61,746 bases of DNA. Source: Sphingomonas sp. 32-66-10 (GTDB lineage: Bacteria > Pseudomonadota > Alphaproteobacteria > Sphingomonadales > Sphingomonadaceae). The position numbers and the translations under genes were made by a program. Positions within the stretch are counted from its first letter, which is position 1. Every line of letters starts with the position of its first letter. Shown here piece by piece: positions 9,030-17,446 of the stretch. Where the stretch lies: positions 75,589-137,334 of the forward strand of contig NCEF01000005.1 in NCBI GenBank assembly GCA_002280565.1, in the 5' to 3' direction. The notes beneath the pieces were generated by a model. That model saw nothing but the letters and a program-made list of their open reading frames with translations, had not been told where the DNA came from and did no database searches.

Positions 9030-10100
9030 CTAAAACCCGCTCAACCGCGCAAACCGGTCGCGGTGATAGGCGGTGTTACCCCACATCTGCTCCAGCACGC
9101 GCATCCGCTTGAGGTAGAAGCCTGCATCATATTCATCGGTCATGCCGATGCCGCCATGCAGCTGGATCAGCTCGCGGCTCATCAAATGGCCGATCTCATT
9201 GGCCTTGCCCTTGGCCAGCGACGCCGCCTGACGCACATCGCCGCCCCGGTCGATCGCTGCGAGGCCAGCCTCGACCGCCGAGCGCATCTGCTCGATCTCG
9301 CTGAACAGGTTCGCCATGCGGTGCTGCAGCGCCTGGAAGGTCGCGAGGATCTGCCCGAACTGCACGCGCTGCTTGAGATAGGCGAGCGTGGTGTCGAACG
9401 CCTGGCCCGCCATGCCCAGCATCTCGGCGGCGGCGAGCACGGCGGCGCGGTCGAGCACCGCGTCGAGCAAATCGGCGCCGCCCGAGGCGAGCTTGTCCGC
9501 AGGCGCGCCGTCGAAGCTGACCTGCGCATGGCTGCGGAAATCGACCAGATGACGGCGCGAAACCGTCACACCCTGCCCCGCCTCGACCAGATACAGGCCA
9601 TCGGTCGCGGCAACGACGAACAGACCCGCGCTGTCACCTTCGGCGACAAATGCCTTGGTGCCGCTGAGCATGCCGCTCTCGACCGTCGCGGCAATCGCCG
9701 ACGGATCATGGCGCGGGCCTTCATCGACCGCGAGCGTCGCGACCAGCTCGCCGCTGGCGATACGCGGGAGATATGCTTCCTTCTGCGCATCGCTCCCGCC
9801 GAGCAGGATCGCTGACGCAGCGGCGGCGCTAGCCGCGATCGGGCTCGCGGCAAGCGTCTTGCCGAGTTCCTCAACGACGAGGCCCAGGCTCAGCCAGCCG
9901 AAATCGCTGCCGCCATGGGCTTCGGGAATAATCACCCCGGTCCAGCCCATTTCGGCCATCGTCGCATAGGCGGCGGGGTCATAGCCCGTCGCGTCATTGG
10001 CATTGCGGATCTTGCGCCACGCGGTGACCGGGCTCTCATTGCTCGCCCAGTCGCGCGCCATGTCGCGCAGCATTGTCTGTTCTTCGGTCAGAACGGCCAT
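9030..10100 (-). CDS. acyl-CoA dehydrogenase, smaller subunit of a probable heteromeric pair
   Basis: 356-residue acyl-CoA dehydrogenase. It has the N-terminal helical domain, GWTGVIIPEAHGGSDFGWLS in the loop to the active site, and a C-terminal domain with the FAD-arginine motif QRVQFGQILATFQALQHRMA and ELIQLHGGIGMTDEYDAGFY. The shorter length and its position 144 bp behind a 401-residue homologue resemble the paired acyl-CoA dehydrogenases (alpha2beta2) that attack bulky CoA esters such as steroid side chains. That the two subunits associate is inference. The ATG at 10100 has a GAGGGA site. Confidence 0.9.
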   Translation of the reverse strand: MAVLTEEQTMLRDMARDWASNESPVTAWRKIRNANDATGYDPAAYATMAEMGWTGVIIPEAHGGSDFGWLSLGLVVEELGKTLAASPIAASAAAASAILLGGSDAQKEAYLPRIASGELVATLAVDEGPRHDPSAIAATVESGMLSGTKAFVAEGDSAGLFVVAATDGLYLVEAGQGVTVSRRHLVDFRSHAQVSFDGAPADKLASGGADLLDAVLDRAAVLAAAEMLGMAGQAFDTTLAYLKQRVQFGQILATFQALQHRMANLFSEIEQMRSAVEAGLAAIDRGGDVRQAASLAKGKANEIGHLMSRELIQLHGGIGMTDEYDAGFYLKRMRVLEQMWGNTAYHRDRFARLSGF

Positions 10101-10126
10101 TCTCAGTCCCTCTCAAACCCTAGTTC

Positions 10127-10234
10127 GTCATGCCGGACTTGTTCCGGCATCCACTTCGCGTCACGCGCACCGCTCAAGCCTCTTGCTTCGCGCTCGCGGC
10201 ACCGTGGATCCCGGCACAAGGCCGGGATGACGAT
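10127..10234. repeat. REP-like paired hairpins, family 2
   Basis: Two GC hairpins in the gap between the acyl-CoA dehydrogenase genes: GTCATGCCGGACTTGTTCCGGCAT at its left end and a GGATCCCGGCACAAGGCCGGGATGACG unit at its right end, about 55 bp apart and in inverted orientation. This family differs from the CCTCCCCC family. A single related unit lies at 13411-13445. Confidence 0.65.
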
Positions 10235-10243
10235 TGTTGTGCC

Positions 10244-11449
10244 TCACTGATGATCCAGCATCCCCAGGATGCGCTTGGCGATCACGTTGTTCTGGATTTC
10301 GGTCGAGCCGCCATAAATGGTCGTCGCCTTGCCAAAGAGCCACGCGCGCACGCCATGGATCTGTGCCTCGGTAAAGCCCTCGCCTTCCCAGCCGAGCCCT
10401 TCCATCCCCTGGATCTCGATCAGCAGTTCAGCGCGCTCCTGGCCTAGCTTGGTCCCGACAGTCTTGAGGATCGACGAGACTTCGGACACGCCACCGACCG
10501 CCTTGCTCTCTGCCTGCACGCGCATTGCCGTCAGCAGGAAGGCACGCCAGTCCATCTCGAACTTGGCGATGCGCGCGCGCAGATCGGGGTTGGCGATGCG
10601 CCCCTCGGCATCGACGCCGACATATTTCTTGGCGATGTCCGCCAGCGACGGGCCCGACATGCGGAAGGCGGAGCCGCCACCCGACAAATTGGTGCGCTCA
10701 TGCTGGAGCAGGCGCTTGCCGATGGTCCAGCCCTGCCCTTCCTCACCGACGCGGTTTTCCTTGGGCACCTTCACATTGGTGAAGAAGGTTTCGCAAAAGG
10801 GCGACATGCCGCTGATCATCTGGATCGGCTTCACCTCGACGCCCGGCGAATCCATGTCGATCAGCAGGAAGGTGATACCGCCCTGTTTCTGCGTCTTGTC
10901 AGTGCGCACGATGGCAAAGCATTTGTGCGCCCATTGCCCGCCGCTGGTCCAGGTCTTCTGGCCGTTGACGACATAATGGTCGCCCTTGTCCTCGGCAAAG
11001 GTCTGGAGGTTGGCGAGGTCGGAGCCCGCGTTCGGCTCCGAATAACCCTGGCACCAGCGCACTTCGCCCTTGGCGATCGCCGGGATATGCTCGCGCTTCT
11101 GCGCTTCATTGCCATATTCCAGCAGCGTCGGGCCGAACATCATCACGCCCATGCCGCCGATCGGATTCCACGCGCCGACGCGCGCCATTTCCTCCGACAG
11201 CACCTTGGCCTGCGCCCGGCTGAGACCGCCGCCGCCATATTCGGCGGGCCAGGTCGGAACGCCCCACCCCTTTTCGCCCATCGCCTTGCGCCATGCGGCC
11301 TGTTCCGGGGTCTCGTTGGTCGGCCCCTCGACCGCGGACATGCTGTTGTCCTTGCCCTTGAGCGAGGCGGGGAAATTGGCCGCGAGCCAGTCGCGGACTT
11401 CGGTGCGGAAGGTGTCGAGATCGACCCTTACATCCTCCATTACAGACAT
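10244..11449 (-). CDS. acyl-CoA dehydrogenase, larger subunit of a probable heteromeric pair
   Basis: 401-residue acyl-CoA dehydrogenase. Visible motifs are WCQGYSEPNAGSDLANLQT (FAD/substrate region, about residues 133-151), VNGQKTWTSGGQWAHKCFAI, KRLLQHERTNLSGG, and the C-terminal FGKATTIYGGSTEIQNNVIA segment that holds the FAD adenine moiety. Larger subunits of this form pair with a shorter partner in the alpha2beta2 dehydrogenases that act on branched or cyclic acyl-CoAs. The ATG at 11449 has GAGGAG seven bases upstream. Two ACATGT-type operator candidates lie 54 and 92 bp upstream, so this gene is probably the first of an operon with the gene at 9030. Confidence 0.92.
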   Translation of the reverse strand: MSVMEDVRVDLDTFRTEVRDWLAANFPASLKGKDNSMSAVEGPTNETPEQAAWRKAMGEKGWGVPTWPAEYGGGGLSRAQAKVLSEEMARVGAWNPIGGMGVMMFGPTLLEYGNEAQKREHIPAIAKGEVRWCQGYSEPNAGSDLANLQTFAEDKGDHYVVNGQKTWTSGGQWAHKCFAIVRTDKTQKQGGITFLLIDMDSPGVEVKPIQMISGMSPFCETFFTNVKVPKENRVGEEGQGWTIGKRLLQHERTNLSGGGSAFRMSGPSLADIAKKYVGVDAEGRIANPDLRARIAKFEMDWRAFLLTAMRVQAESKAVGGVSEVSSILKTVGTKLGQERAELLIEIQGMEGLGWEGEGFTEAQIHGVRAWLFGKATTIYGGSTEIQNNVIAKRILGMLDHQ

Positions 11450-11500
11450 GTTCTCTCCTCAAAATTCACAGCGGGCTGCGGCTTCACGGCGCATTCTTCC

Positions 11501-11554
11501 GCGACATGTTCGCTTTAGTTCACTTTGTGCGAATTTCCTCGACATGTTCGCTTT
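11501..11554. promoter_or_regulatory. pair of ACATGT-type operator candidates upstream of acyl-CoA dehydrogenase operon
   Basis: GCGACATGTTCGCTTT at 11501 and TCGACATGTTCGCTTT at 11539 are direct repeats whose cores start 38 bp apart. The core GAACATGTC/GACATGTTC is nearly palindromic, as TetR/GntR-type operators are. The same motif occurs twice, in the opposite orientation and 37 bp apart, in front of the MFS gene that starts at 13180. The remainder of the 216-bp gap 11450-11665 holds no gene. Confidence 0.6.
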
Positions 11555-11665
11555 CGACCTTGGCCAGCCCCGCCGCATTGGTCGTTTGCGCCCACCGCCG
11601 ACGCGACTCTCACGATGCTGGATTTGAAAATGCGGTATGGCGCCGCGCGCGTCAATACCCCGCGA

Positions 11666-13180
11666 TTACCGCGCGGGGCCGAGCAGCGCCGAATTGTCCA
11701 TCTCAAGTGACCGCGCCTCCGCCTCGCGGGCGCGCAGGGCGGCGACATTGGCTTCGTGCTTGGCGCGGGTGATCGGGTAGAAGAGCAGGATCAGCGCGCC
11801 GAGCGTCCACAGCCCGATCGAGCAGGGAATGTAATGGATGACGAGGCTGCGGATCGCCTCGTCGGTGACTTGCCCCGGCACGGGCTTGGCCGGGAAATCC
11901 GACCAGACCAGCAGTCGTCCGGCGAGGAAGATGCCGATCGCGGTCGAACATTGCTGCATGAAGCTGGACGCGGCGAAGAAAATCCCCGCCTCATGCCGCC
12001 CGGTCGTCACGGCGCTGTCCTCGACCACATCGGCGAGCATCGAGCTGGTGTTGATCAGCGAGATGGCGACCATCGCCCCATAGACCGCACCGATCGCGAA
12101 CAGGGTCGGCACCAGCAACGCGTCACCGGGCACGAAGAACCAGCCGAGATAGGACAGGAACAGCGGCGACAGGCCGATCGCGACGCCGAACACCGCGAAG
12201 ATCATCGAACTCGCCCGCTTGCCGATCCACGCGGACATGACCGGCGCCAACGGTGCGGCGATGGTCGCGGCGACGAGGCTGTCGATGGTCAGGATCGCGA
12301 GCTGGGTCGCGGTGAGTTCGAAGAGGTACGTGCCGAAGAACAAGTTGGTCGCGCTGTACAGGCCGATTGCGGAATATTTGAGCACGCCGAACCCGAAAAT
12401 CGCCAGAAAGGCGCGGTTCTTCAGCGCTGCGCCCATTTCGCGCAAATGGCCAAGCAGCGGTATGCGCTCCACCCGAACCTCGGCCTGGCGCAGATAGGGA
12501 ATGCGGTTATGCGTGCCGATGCCGCAGATCAGAATCACCGCCAGGATGGTCAGCGCACCGGCAATGGCAAAGCCGGGATAGCCATCGGGGTTGAGCTGGC
12601 CGCGCGGATATTCGGGCGTCGCGGCGAAGAAGGTCAGCAGGCACAATGTGGTGAAGCCATAGGTGCCGGCATAGCCGAACCACCAGCGCAGGCTGAACAA
12701 TTTGGTGCGCTCGCGATAATCGTCGGTCATTTCCGGGGCCATCGCCGAGGTCGCGATCTCGAACGCGCTGATCGACATGCGCGTGAGCGAGGCTGTGGCG
12801 AAGATCCATACGCCCATCTGGAAATCGCTGAGACCCGCGGGCGGAAACCAAGCGAGCAGGAAGAACAGGGCGGTCGGGAGCGCCGCGCCATAGATGAATG
12901 GGTGGCGGCGCCCCCAGCGGCTGCGCGTGAGGTCCGACCAGCGCCCGATCAGCGGATCGGCGACCGCATCGACCAGCAGGGTGAGCGCGACCGCGGCGGA
13001 GACAATTCCGGCCGGTACGCCGATGATCTGGCTGTAGAAAAACAGCAGATAGGTGGTGAAGGCGGCGTTCTTGATGCCATTGGCGATCGCCCCCGAACCA
13101 TAGCTGACGCGCGTGCGCAGCGTGATCGGCGGCGTACCGCGCACCGCCTCGCCCACGACTCCATCCACTGTCGTCGCCAT
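11666..13180 (-). CDS. MFS transporter, glycoside-pentoside-hexuronide:cation symporter-like
   Basis: About 504 residues with twelve hydrophobic segments. The N-terminal half has the GPH/MelB features YGSGAIANGIKNAAFTTYLL and DAVADPLIGRWSDLTRSRWG followed by RRHPFIYGAALP, the cation-binding helix region and motif-A-like loop of that family. GPH carriers normally move sugars with Na+ or H+, but sphingomonads have many paralogues inside catabolic clusters whose substrates are unknown. The ATG at 13180 is preferred because GGAGG lies seven bases upstream; a second ATG at 13186 abuts that site. It probably shares regulation with the acyl-CoA dehydrogenase operon through the operator pairs. Confidence 0.88.
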   Translation of the reverse strand: MATTVDGVVGEAVRGTPPITLRTRVSYGSGAIANGIKNAAFTTYLLFFYSQIIGVPAGIVSAAVALTLLVDAVADPLIGRWSDLTRSRWGRRHPFIYGAALPTALFFLLAWFPPAGLSDFQMGVWIFATASLTRMSISAFEIATSAMAPEMTDDYRERTKLFSLRWWFGYAGTYGFTTLCLLTFFAATPEYPRGQLNPDGYPGFAIAGALTILAVILICGIGTHNRIPYLRQAEVRVERIPLLGHLREMGAALKNRAFLAIFGFGVLKYSAIGLYSATNLFFGTYLFELTATQLAILTIDSLVAATIAAPLAPVMSAWIGKRASSMIFAVFGVAIGLSPLFLSYLGWFFVPGDALLVPTLFAIGAVYGAMVAISLINTSSMLADVVEDSAVTTGRHEAGIFFAASSFMQQCSTAIGIFLAGRLLVWSDFPAKPVPGQVTDEAIRSLVIHYIPCSIGLWTLGALILLFYPITRAKHEANVAALRAREAEARSLEMDNSALLGPAR

Positions 13181-13259
13181 CTGCATCCCTCCACATGCCG
13201 TCTGCTACGGCCGTTTAGAAGCTGCGGTATGGATGACGCTACGTCAAGCCGGGATCGCG

Positions 13260-13313
13260 AAGCGAACATGTCGCGGCCCGGGGGTGAAACTCGCGGAAGC
13301 GAACATGTCGCGC
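13260..13313. promoter_or_regulatory. pair of ACATGT-type operator candidates upstream of MFS gene
   Basis: AGCGAACATGTCGCGG at 13261 and AGCGAACATGTCGCGC at 13298 are direct repeats 37 bp apart, about 80 and 117 bp before the MFS start at 13180. They match, inverted, the pair at 11501-11554. The 332-bp gap 13187-13518 separates divergent MFS genes, so the sites could control either or both. Confidence 0.6.
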
Positions 13314-13410
13314 GACTTCGCGTCATTTGTCGCAACGCGGTGAGGACATTTGCCCAGCGGGAATGTGAGCGCGTGCATCGTGGTGGCGAATGGTGCGCGC
13401 CTTGCCATGT

Positions 13411-13445
13411 TCGTCGCCCCGGGCTTGACCGAGGCCGGGACGACG
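13411..13445. repeat. single REP-like hairpin, family 2
   Basis: TCGTCGCCCCGGGCTTGACC followed by GAGGCCGGGACGACGA folds into a GC-rich hairpin with a mismatch. It resembles one unit of the element at 10127-10234. It lies 74 bp upstream of the TetA-like MFS gene. Confidence 0.5.
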
Positions 13446-13518
13446 AAGGGTTGGAGCGACCGCTTCCGTCCTGCCGTGATCGGCCCTACAAACGTGCGCG
13501 AAGCGGGGGGACAGGGGC

Positions 13519-14736
13519 ATGAAGTTCGGACATCGCGCGGTTCCGATCGCGCTGGCGGCGGTGCTGATCGATGCGATCGGGTTCGGGATCGTGATCCCGG
13601 TGCTGCCGACGCTGATCGTCGAATTGAGCGGGGCGAGCCTGACCGATGCGACGCGGATCGGCGGTGCGCTGGCGATCGTGTTTGCGCTGGCGCATTTCTT
13701 TGCCGCACCGATCCTGGGCAATCTGGGCGACCGTTATGGGCGGCGGCCGGTGATCCTGGCGGCGATGCTGATCTTTGCAGTCGATTATGCGCTGATGGCG
13801 TTTGCGCCGACGATTGCGTGGCTGTTCGCCGGACGGCTGGTCGCGGGGATCGCAGGCGCGGTCTATGGCCCGGCCAATGCGATCCTGGCGGACGTGACCC
13901 CGCCGGAAAAGCGCGGCGCGACATTCGGTTTGATGGGCGCGGCGTTCGGGATCGGGTTCGTGGTCGGGCCGGCGATCGGCGGGCTGCTCGCCGATTTCGG
14001 GCCGCGCACCCCGTTCATGGTCGCCGCCGCGCTCGCGGCGATCAACGCGACCTGGATCTTCTTCATCCTGCCCGAAACGCTGGCGCCGGAGAACCGGCGC
14101 CCGTTCGACTGGAGGCGCGCCAATCCGCTCGGCACCTTTCGCCCGTTGTTCGCGATGACCGGGGCGCTGCCTTTGCTCGCCGTCGCGTCCATCTGGCAGC
14201 TGGCGCATCAGGTGTACCCGGCAACCTGGGCCTTCTATGCCGAGCTGGCGCATGGCTGGGACAGCCGCGCGATCGGGTGGTCGCTGGCGGCATCGGGCAC
14301 GGCGATGGCGCTGACGCAGATTTTCGTGACCGGGCGCGCGATCGCAACGCTGGGCGAGGCCAAGACGCTGATGATCGGCCTGATCGTCGGGACCATCGCC
14401 TATGCCGCCTATGGCTTTGCGAGCGAAGGGTGGCAGGTCTATCTGATCCTGATGTTCGGGGCGTTGCAGATGCTCGCCTCGCCCGCGCTCAACGCGATGC
14501 TGAGCCGACGGGTCGATGCCGCCAATCAGGGCGCGCTGCAGGGCGGGATGGCGAGCATTGCCAGCATCGCCGCGATCCTGGGGCCGCTGAGCCTGACCCA
14601 GACCCTGGCCTATGGCGCGGAGCGTGGTTTTCCGGGCGCGGCGTTCGCGCTGGCCGCGATGCTGACGACGGTTGCGGCGGGGATCGTGCTGATCTTTGTC
14701 CTGCGGCGACCGCGCATCGCCGAGCAGGTTGCGTAA
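13519..14736 (+). CDS. MFS transporter, TetA/TCR multidrug efflux family
   Basis: 405-residue inner-membrane carrier with twelve predicted helices. Diagnostic pieces are DAIGFGIVIPVLPTLIVELS in helix 1, motif A GNLGDRYGRRPVIL between helices 2 and 3, GRLVAGIAGAVYGPANAILA in helix 4, and GIGFVVGPAIGGLLADFGPR (motif C) in helix 5, which marks drug:H+ antiporters. It is most like the tetracycline/chloramphenicol-type 12-helix group. No resistance phenotype can be assigned; such genes are common chromosomal paralogues. It is divergent from the GPH-type MFS gene. Confidence 0.9.
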   Translation: MKFGHRAVPIALAAVLIDAIGFGIVIPVLPTLIVELSGASLTDATRIGGALAIVFALAHFFAAPILGNLGDRYGRRPVILAAMLIFAVDYALMAFAPTIAWLFAGRLVAGIAGAVYGPANAILADVTPPEKRGATFGLMGAAFGIGFVVGPAIGGLLADFGPRTPFMVAAALAAINATWIFFILPETLAPENRRPFDWRRANPLGTFRPLFAMTGALPLLAVASIWQLAHQVYPATWAFYAELAHGWDSRAIGWSLAASGTAMALTQIFVTGRAIATLGEAKTLMIGLIVGTIAYAAYGFASEGWQVYLILMFGALQMLASPALNAMLSRRVDAANQGALQGGMASIASIAAILGPLSLTQTLAYGAERGFPGAAFALAAMLTTVAAGIVLIFVLRRPRIAEQVA

Positions 14737-14784
14737 GCGACGCGCCACCCCATTTGAGCGGCTTCACGCTGGAGACCCGCGCCC

Positions 14785-15489
14785 ATGATCGACCTGCATT
14801 ACTGGCCCACGCCGAACGGCCACAAGATCACGCTGTTCCTGGAGGAGGCCGGCCTTCCCTATACCATCGTGCCGGTGAACATTGGGCAGGGCGACCAGTT
14901 CAAGCCCGATTTCCTGAAGATCGCGCCCAATAACCGCATGCCCGCGATTGTCGACCATGATCCGGTCGATGGCGGCGAACCGATCAGCGTGTTCGAGAGC
15001 GGGGCGATCCTGCTGTATTTGGCCAACAAGACCGAGCGCTTCTTTGGCCCCGAGCAGCGCGACAAGATCGTGCAGATGCAGTGGCTGATGTGGCAGATGG
15101 GTGGCCTTGGCCCGATGGCGGGGCAGAACCATCATTTCAACCGCTACGCGCCCGAGCAGATCCCGTACGCGCAGAAGCGCTATATCGACGAAACCAACCG
15201 GCTGTACGGGGTGCTCGACCGGCAGCTGGCGGGCAAGCCGTTCGTCGGGGGAGAGGATTACTCGATCGCGGACATGGCGATCTATCCGTGGATCGTGCCG
15301 TACAAGGCGCAGAGCCAGGATCTGAACGATTTCCCGCACGTGAAGCGCTGGTTCGAAGCGGTTGCCGCACGACCCGCGACGGTGCGCGCCTATGCCAAGG
15401 GCGAGGAATTGCAGTCGGGGAGTCCGGTGATGACCGATGAACAGAAGAAGGTGCTGTTCGGGCAGACTGCGGCGGTGACGAAGGGGTGA
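14785..15489 (+). CDS. glutathione transferase-like protein (YghU/YfcG type)
   Basis: 234-residue cytosolic thioredoxin-fold plus helical-domain protein. The N-terminus LHYWPTPNGHKITLFLEEAG carries the PNGHK motif of the nu-class/YfcG disulfide-bond reductases, which use backbone and Thr/Asn residues rather than Tyr to bind glutathione. FESGAILLYLA is the glutathione gamma-glutamyl contact, and DYSIADMAIYPWIVPY is the C-terminal N-cap motif. The likely activity is glutathione-disulfide-dependent reduction. It lies 48 bp after the MFS gene on the same strand and may be cotranscribed. Confidence 0.9.
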   Translation: MIDLHYWPTPNGHKITLFLEEAGLPYTIVPVNIGQGDQFKPDFLKIAPNNRMPAIVDHDPVDGGEPISVFESGAILLYLANKTERFFGPEQRDKIVQMQWLMWQMGGLGPMAGQNHHFNRYAPEQIPYAQKRYIDETNRLYGVLDRQLAGKPFVGGEDYSIADMAIYPWIVPYKAQSQDLNDFPHVKRWFEAVAARPATVRAYAKGEELQSGSPVMTDEQKKVLFGQTAAVTKG

Positions 15490-15510
15490 GCACGCTCCGC
15501 CATTCTTGGC

Positions 15511-15534
15511 CCCTCCCGCATGCGGGAGAGGGCT
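15511..15534. repeat. GC palindrome between convergent genes
   Basis: CCCTCCCGCATGCGGGAGAGGG is an almost perfect palindrome placed between the convergent GST-like gene and the 85-residue gene. It could act as a bidirectional terminator, but no T-tract follows on the plus strand, so it may simply be a REP relic. Confidence 0.5.
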
Positions 15535-15561
15535 AAGAAGAAGAGGTCTTCCCCCAGCCAA

Positions 15562-15819
15562 TCACAGGCCGGCCTTTTCGATGGCGATGGCGAGTTCGTT
15601 GGCCGCCGACAGGTCGTCGGCGGGACGCAGCCGGTTGAGGGCGGTCTGCACGCGGGTCTGCGCGACCTGCAGCGTCTTGTACCGCGTCTCACGCGCGAGA
15701 TTGGTGCGCCATGACGGGCTTTGCCCAAGCAACGGCTCCCATTTGGCTTCTTCGCTCGCCAGAATCTGCAATGCGAGGCGAAGACCGTCGCGCCTGCCGC
15801 GATCATAATCATCGGCCAT
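15562..15819 (-). CDS. small conserved hypothetical protein (85 aa)
   Basis: 85 residues, charged and probably helical ([31 protein letters not shown]). No signal peptide, membrane segment or metal site is seen. Its ATG overlaps the last 11 bases of the DUF2256 gene upstream, so translation is probably coupled. It is the fourth gene of an apparent GST-SDR-DUF2256-this operon. Function is not recognised. Confidence 0.6.
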   Translation of the reverse strand: MADDYDRGRRDGLRLALQILASEEAKWEPLLGQSPSWRTNLARETRYKTLQVAQTRVQTALNRLRPADDLSAANELAIAIEKAGL

Positions 15820-15958
15820 CCGCTGCCCCTTTCGTGCGGCACCGGTCGGAACAGAATTTTACCTGTTCCCAGTCGCGCTCCCATTTCTTGCGCCAGGCGA
15901 ACGGGCGGGCACAGGCGACGCAGATCTTGGTCGGCAGGTTCAGTTTCTTGTGGGCCAC
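15809..15958 (-). CDS. DUF2256 domain protein (49 aa)
   Basis: A 49-residue protein starting at GTG 15958. It reads [20 protein letters not shown] then [18 protein letters not shown], the DUF2256 signature. Four cysteines arranged CxxC...CxxxC suggest a small zinc ribbon. It starts two bases after the SDR stop codon and overlaps the next gene by 11 bases. DUF2256 proteins are widespread, often beside cryptochrome/photolyase or short-chain dehydrogenase genes, and lack a known function. It was found by reading the gap, because it is shorter than the usual gene-calling cut-off. Confidence 0.85.
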   Translation of the reverse strand: MAHKKLNLPTKICVACARPFAWRKKWERDWEQVKFCSDRCRTKGAADGR

Positions 15959-15960
15959 CG

Positions 15961-16749
15961 CTACCCTTTACCCGGTCTGCGCGACAATCCCACATCAAGA
16001 TGGGCGCCGGCGTCGAGCAACACGATTTCTCCGGTGATGACGCGGCTGGCGGGATCGAGCAGGTTGACGATCGGCCCGGCGATATCCTCGGCATGCGCGG
16101 CCATCTGCATCGGCGTCTGGCTGGCGATGAAGGCTTCGAACTTGTCGAAGGCTTCGGGCGTCATCCGCTCGCTGAACCAGCCGGTGCCGACATAGCCGGG
16201 CGCGACGGCGTTGACGCGGATCGCGGGGGCGAGGACGCGGGCGAGGCTTTTGGTCATCGTCGCCAGCGCGCCCTTTGACGCGGCATAGGCGACCGAGGAG
16301 CCGTTGCCGAACACCCCGGCGACCGAGGCGATGTTGACGACCGCGCTCGCTTGCCCTTCGCGCATGGCGGGGGCGCAGGCGCGGATCATCTGGAACGGGG
16401 CGACGGTGTTGAGCCGGTAGATGTCGAGGAAATCGTCCGCCGACAGCGCTTCCAGGTCTTCATGATTGGCGAACTTCGTCTTGCCGGCATTGTTGACCAG
16501 CAGGTCGATGCGGCCGAACGCCTGCGTCGCCGCGGCGGCGAGTGCGCGGCACTGGGCGTCGTCGGCGATGTCGGCCTGGACCGCGATCGATCCGTTGCCG
16601 AGCTCCACCGCCAGCGCCTCCGCCGCGTCGCGGCTATTGGCGTAGTTGATGACGCAGCGCACGCCGCGCGCGGCGAGGCGCCGGACCACCGCTGCGCCGA
16701 TCCCGGTGCCGCCGCCGGTGACGATCGCGGCCATGCCCTCCATCGTCAT
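15961..16749 (-). CDS. short-chain dehydrogenase/reductase (SDR)
   Basis: 262-residue NAD(P)-dependent oxidoreductase of the classical SDR type. It shows the Rossmann motif [10 protein letters not shown] (residues 11-20), NNAGKTKF (NAG motif), the catalytic Ser in [15 protein letters not shown] and YAASKGAL with Tyr-x-x-x-Lys. The C-terminal part contains [14 protein letters not shown]. The substrate is unknown; the setting with acyl-CoA enzymes suggests a hydroxyacyl-CoA or alcohol step. Its start overlaps the upstream GST stop by four bases (ATGA), indicating one operon. Confidence 0.93.
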   Translation of the reverse strand: MTMEGMAAIVTGGGTGIGAAVVRRLAARGVRCVINYANSRDAAEALAVELGNGSIAVQADIADDAQCRALAAAATQAFGRIDLLVNNAGKTKFANHEDLEALSADDFLDIYRLNTVAPFQMIRACAPAMREGQASAVVNIASVAGVFGNGSSVAYAASKGALATMTKSLARVLAPAIRVNAVAPGYVGTGWFSERMTPEAFDKFEAFIASQTPMQMAAHAEDIAGPIVNLLDPASRVITGEIVLLDAGAHLDVGLSRRPGKG

Positions 16750-17363
16750 GCCGCAGCGCTCGGGCGCGCGGTGACGCGCCGGTGCCAGTCGTTGAGGCGC
16801 ACATGCTCCTCGGCAATCGTCAGGCCGATGAACGTGCCGAAATCGATCGTGGTGAGCAGCAGGATATCGGCCATCGTATAGCGTTCGCCCGCGACATAGG
16901 GGGTTTCGCCGAGCGCTTCGTCGAACAAGGCATGGGCGCGGGCGACGAGCGTGCGGTTGCTCTCGCCGAACTCCTTATACTGGTGCGGCACGACGCGCGC
17001 TGTGAAGGGGTGGGTGTGGACCCAGATCATGCCGGTCGGGACCATCAGCCGCAGCTCGACGCGGCGGCTCCACATTTCGACCTGGGCGATTTCGGTCGGG
17101 GTGCTGCCGAACAAGGGCGGCTCCGGGTGCAGGGCTTCGAGATAGCGGCAGATTGCGACGCTTTCGGAGAGGCAGGTTCCGTCGTCGAGCTTGAGCGCGG
17201 GCGTCTGGCCGAGCGGGTTTACGGCCTTGAAATCCTCGCGCTTGTGCTCGCCCTTCATGATCGACACATCCTGGGTCGGCAGGATGATCCCCTTTTCCGC
17301 GGCAAAGATGCGGACGCGGCGGGGATTGGGGGCGGGCATCGCCGAATCGTAGAACAGCATCAA
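16746..17363 (-). CDS. glutathione S-transferase family protein
   Basis: 205-residue GST. The N-terminal thioredoxin fold has MLFYDSAMPAPNPRRVRIFA, NPLGQTPALKLDDG and LSESVAICRYLEA (Ser for glutathione binding), and the C-terminal helical domain has YTMADILLLTTIDF. It resembles the bacterial beta/theta-like GSTs used in detoxification or isomerisation during catabolism. It is the first gene of the leftward operon with the SDR, DUF2256 and 85-residue genes, and is divergent from the acyl-CoA synthetase at 17447 across an 83-bp gap. Confidence 0.92.
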   Translation of the reverse strand: MMLFYDSAMPAPNPRRVRIFAAEKGIILPTQDVSIMKGEHKREDFKAVNPLGQTPALKLDDGTCLSESVAICRYLEALHPEPPLFGSTPTEIAQVEMWSRRVELRLMVPTGMIWVHTHPFTARVVPHQYKEFGESNRTLVARAHALFDEALGETPYVAGERYTMADILLLTTIDFGTFIGLTIAEEHVRLNDWHRRVTARPSAAA

Positions 17364-17446
17364 CCTCTCCTCATCATTTTTCGAAGATCGCGTATGGCAG
17401 CCAATGGCGGTTTCGCATAGCAGTTGATCCGAATCGAGGAGTGGGG

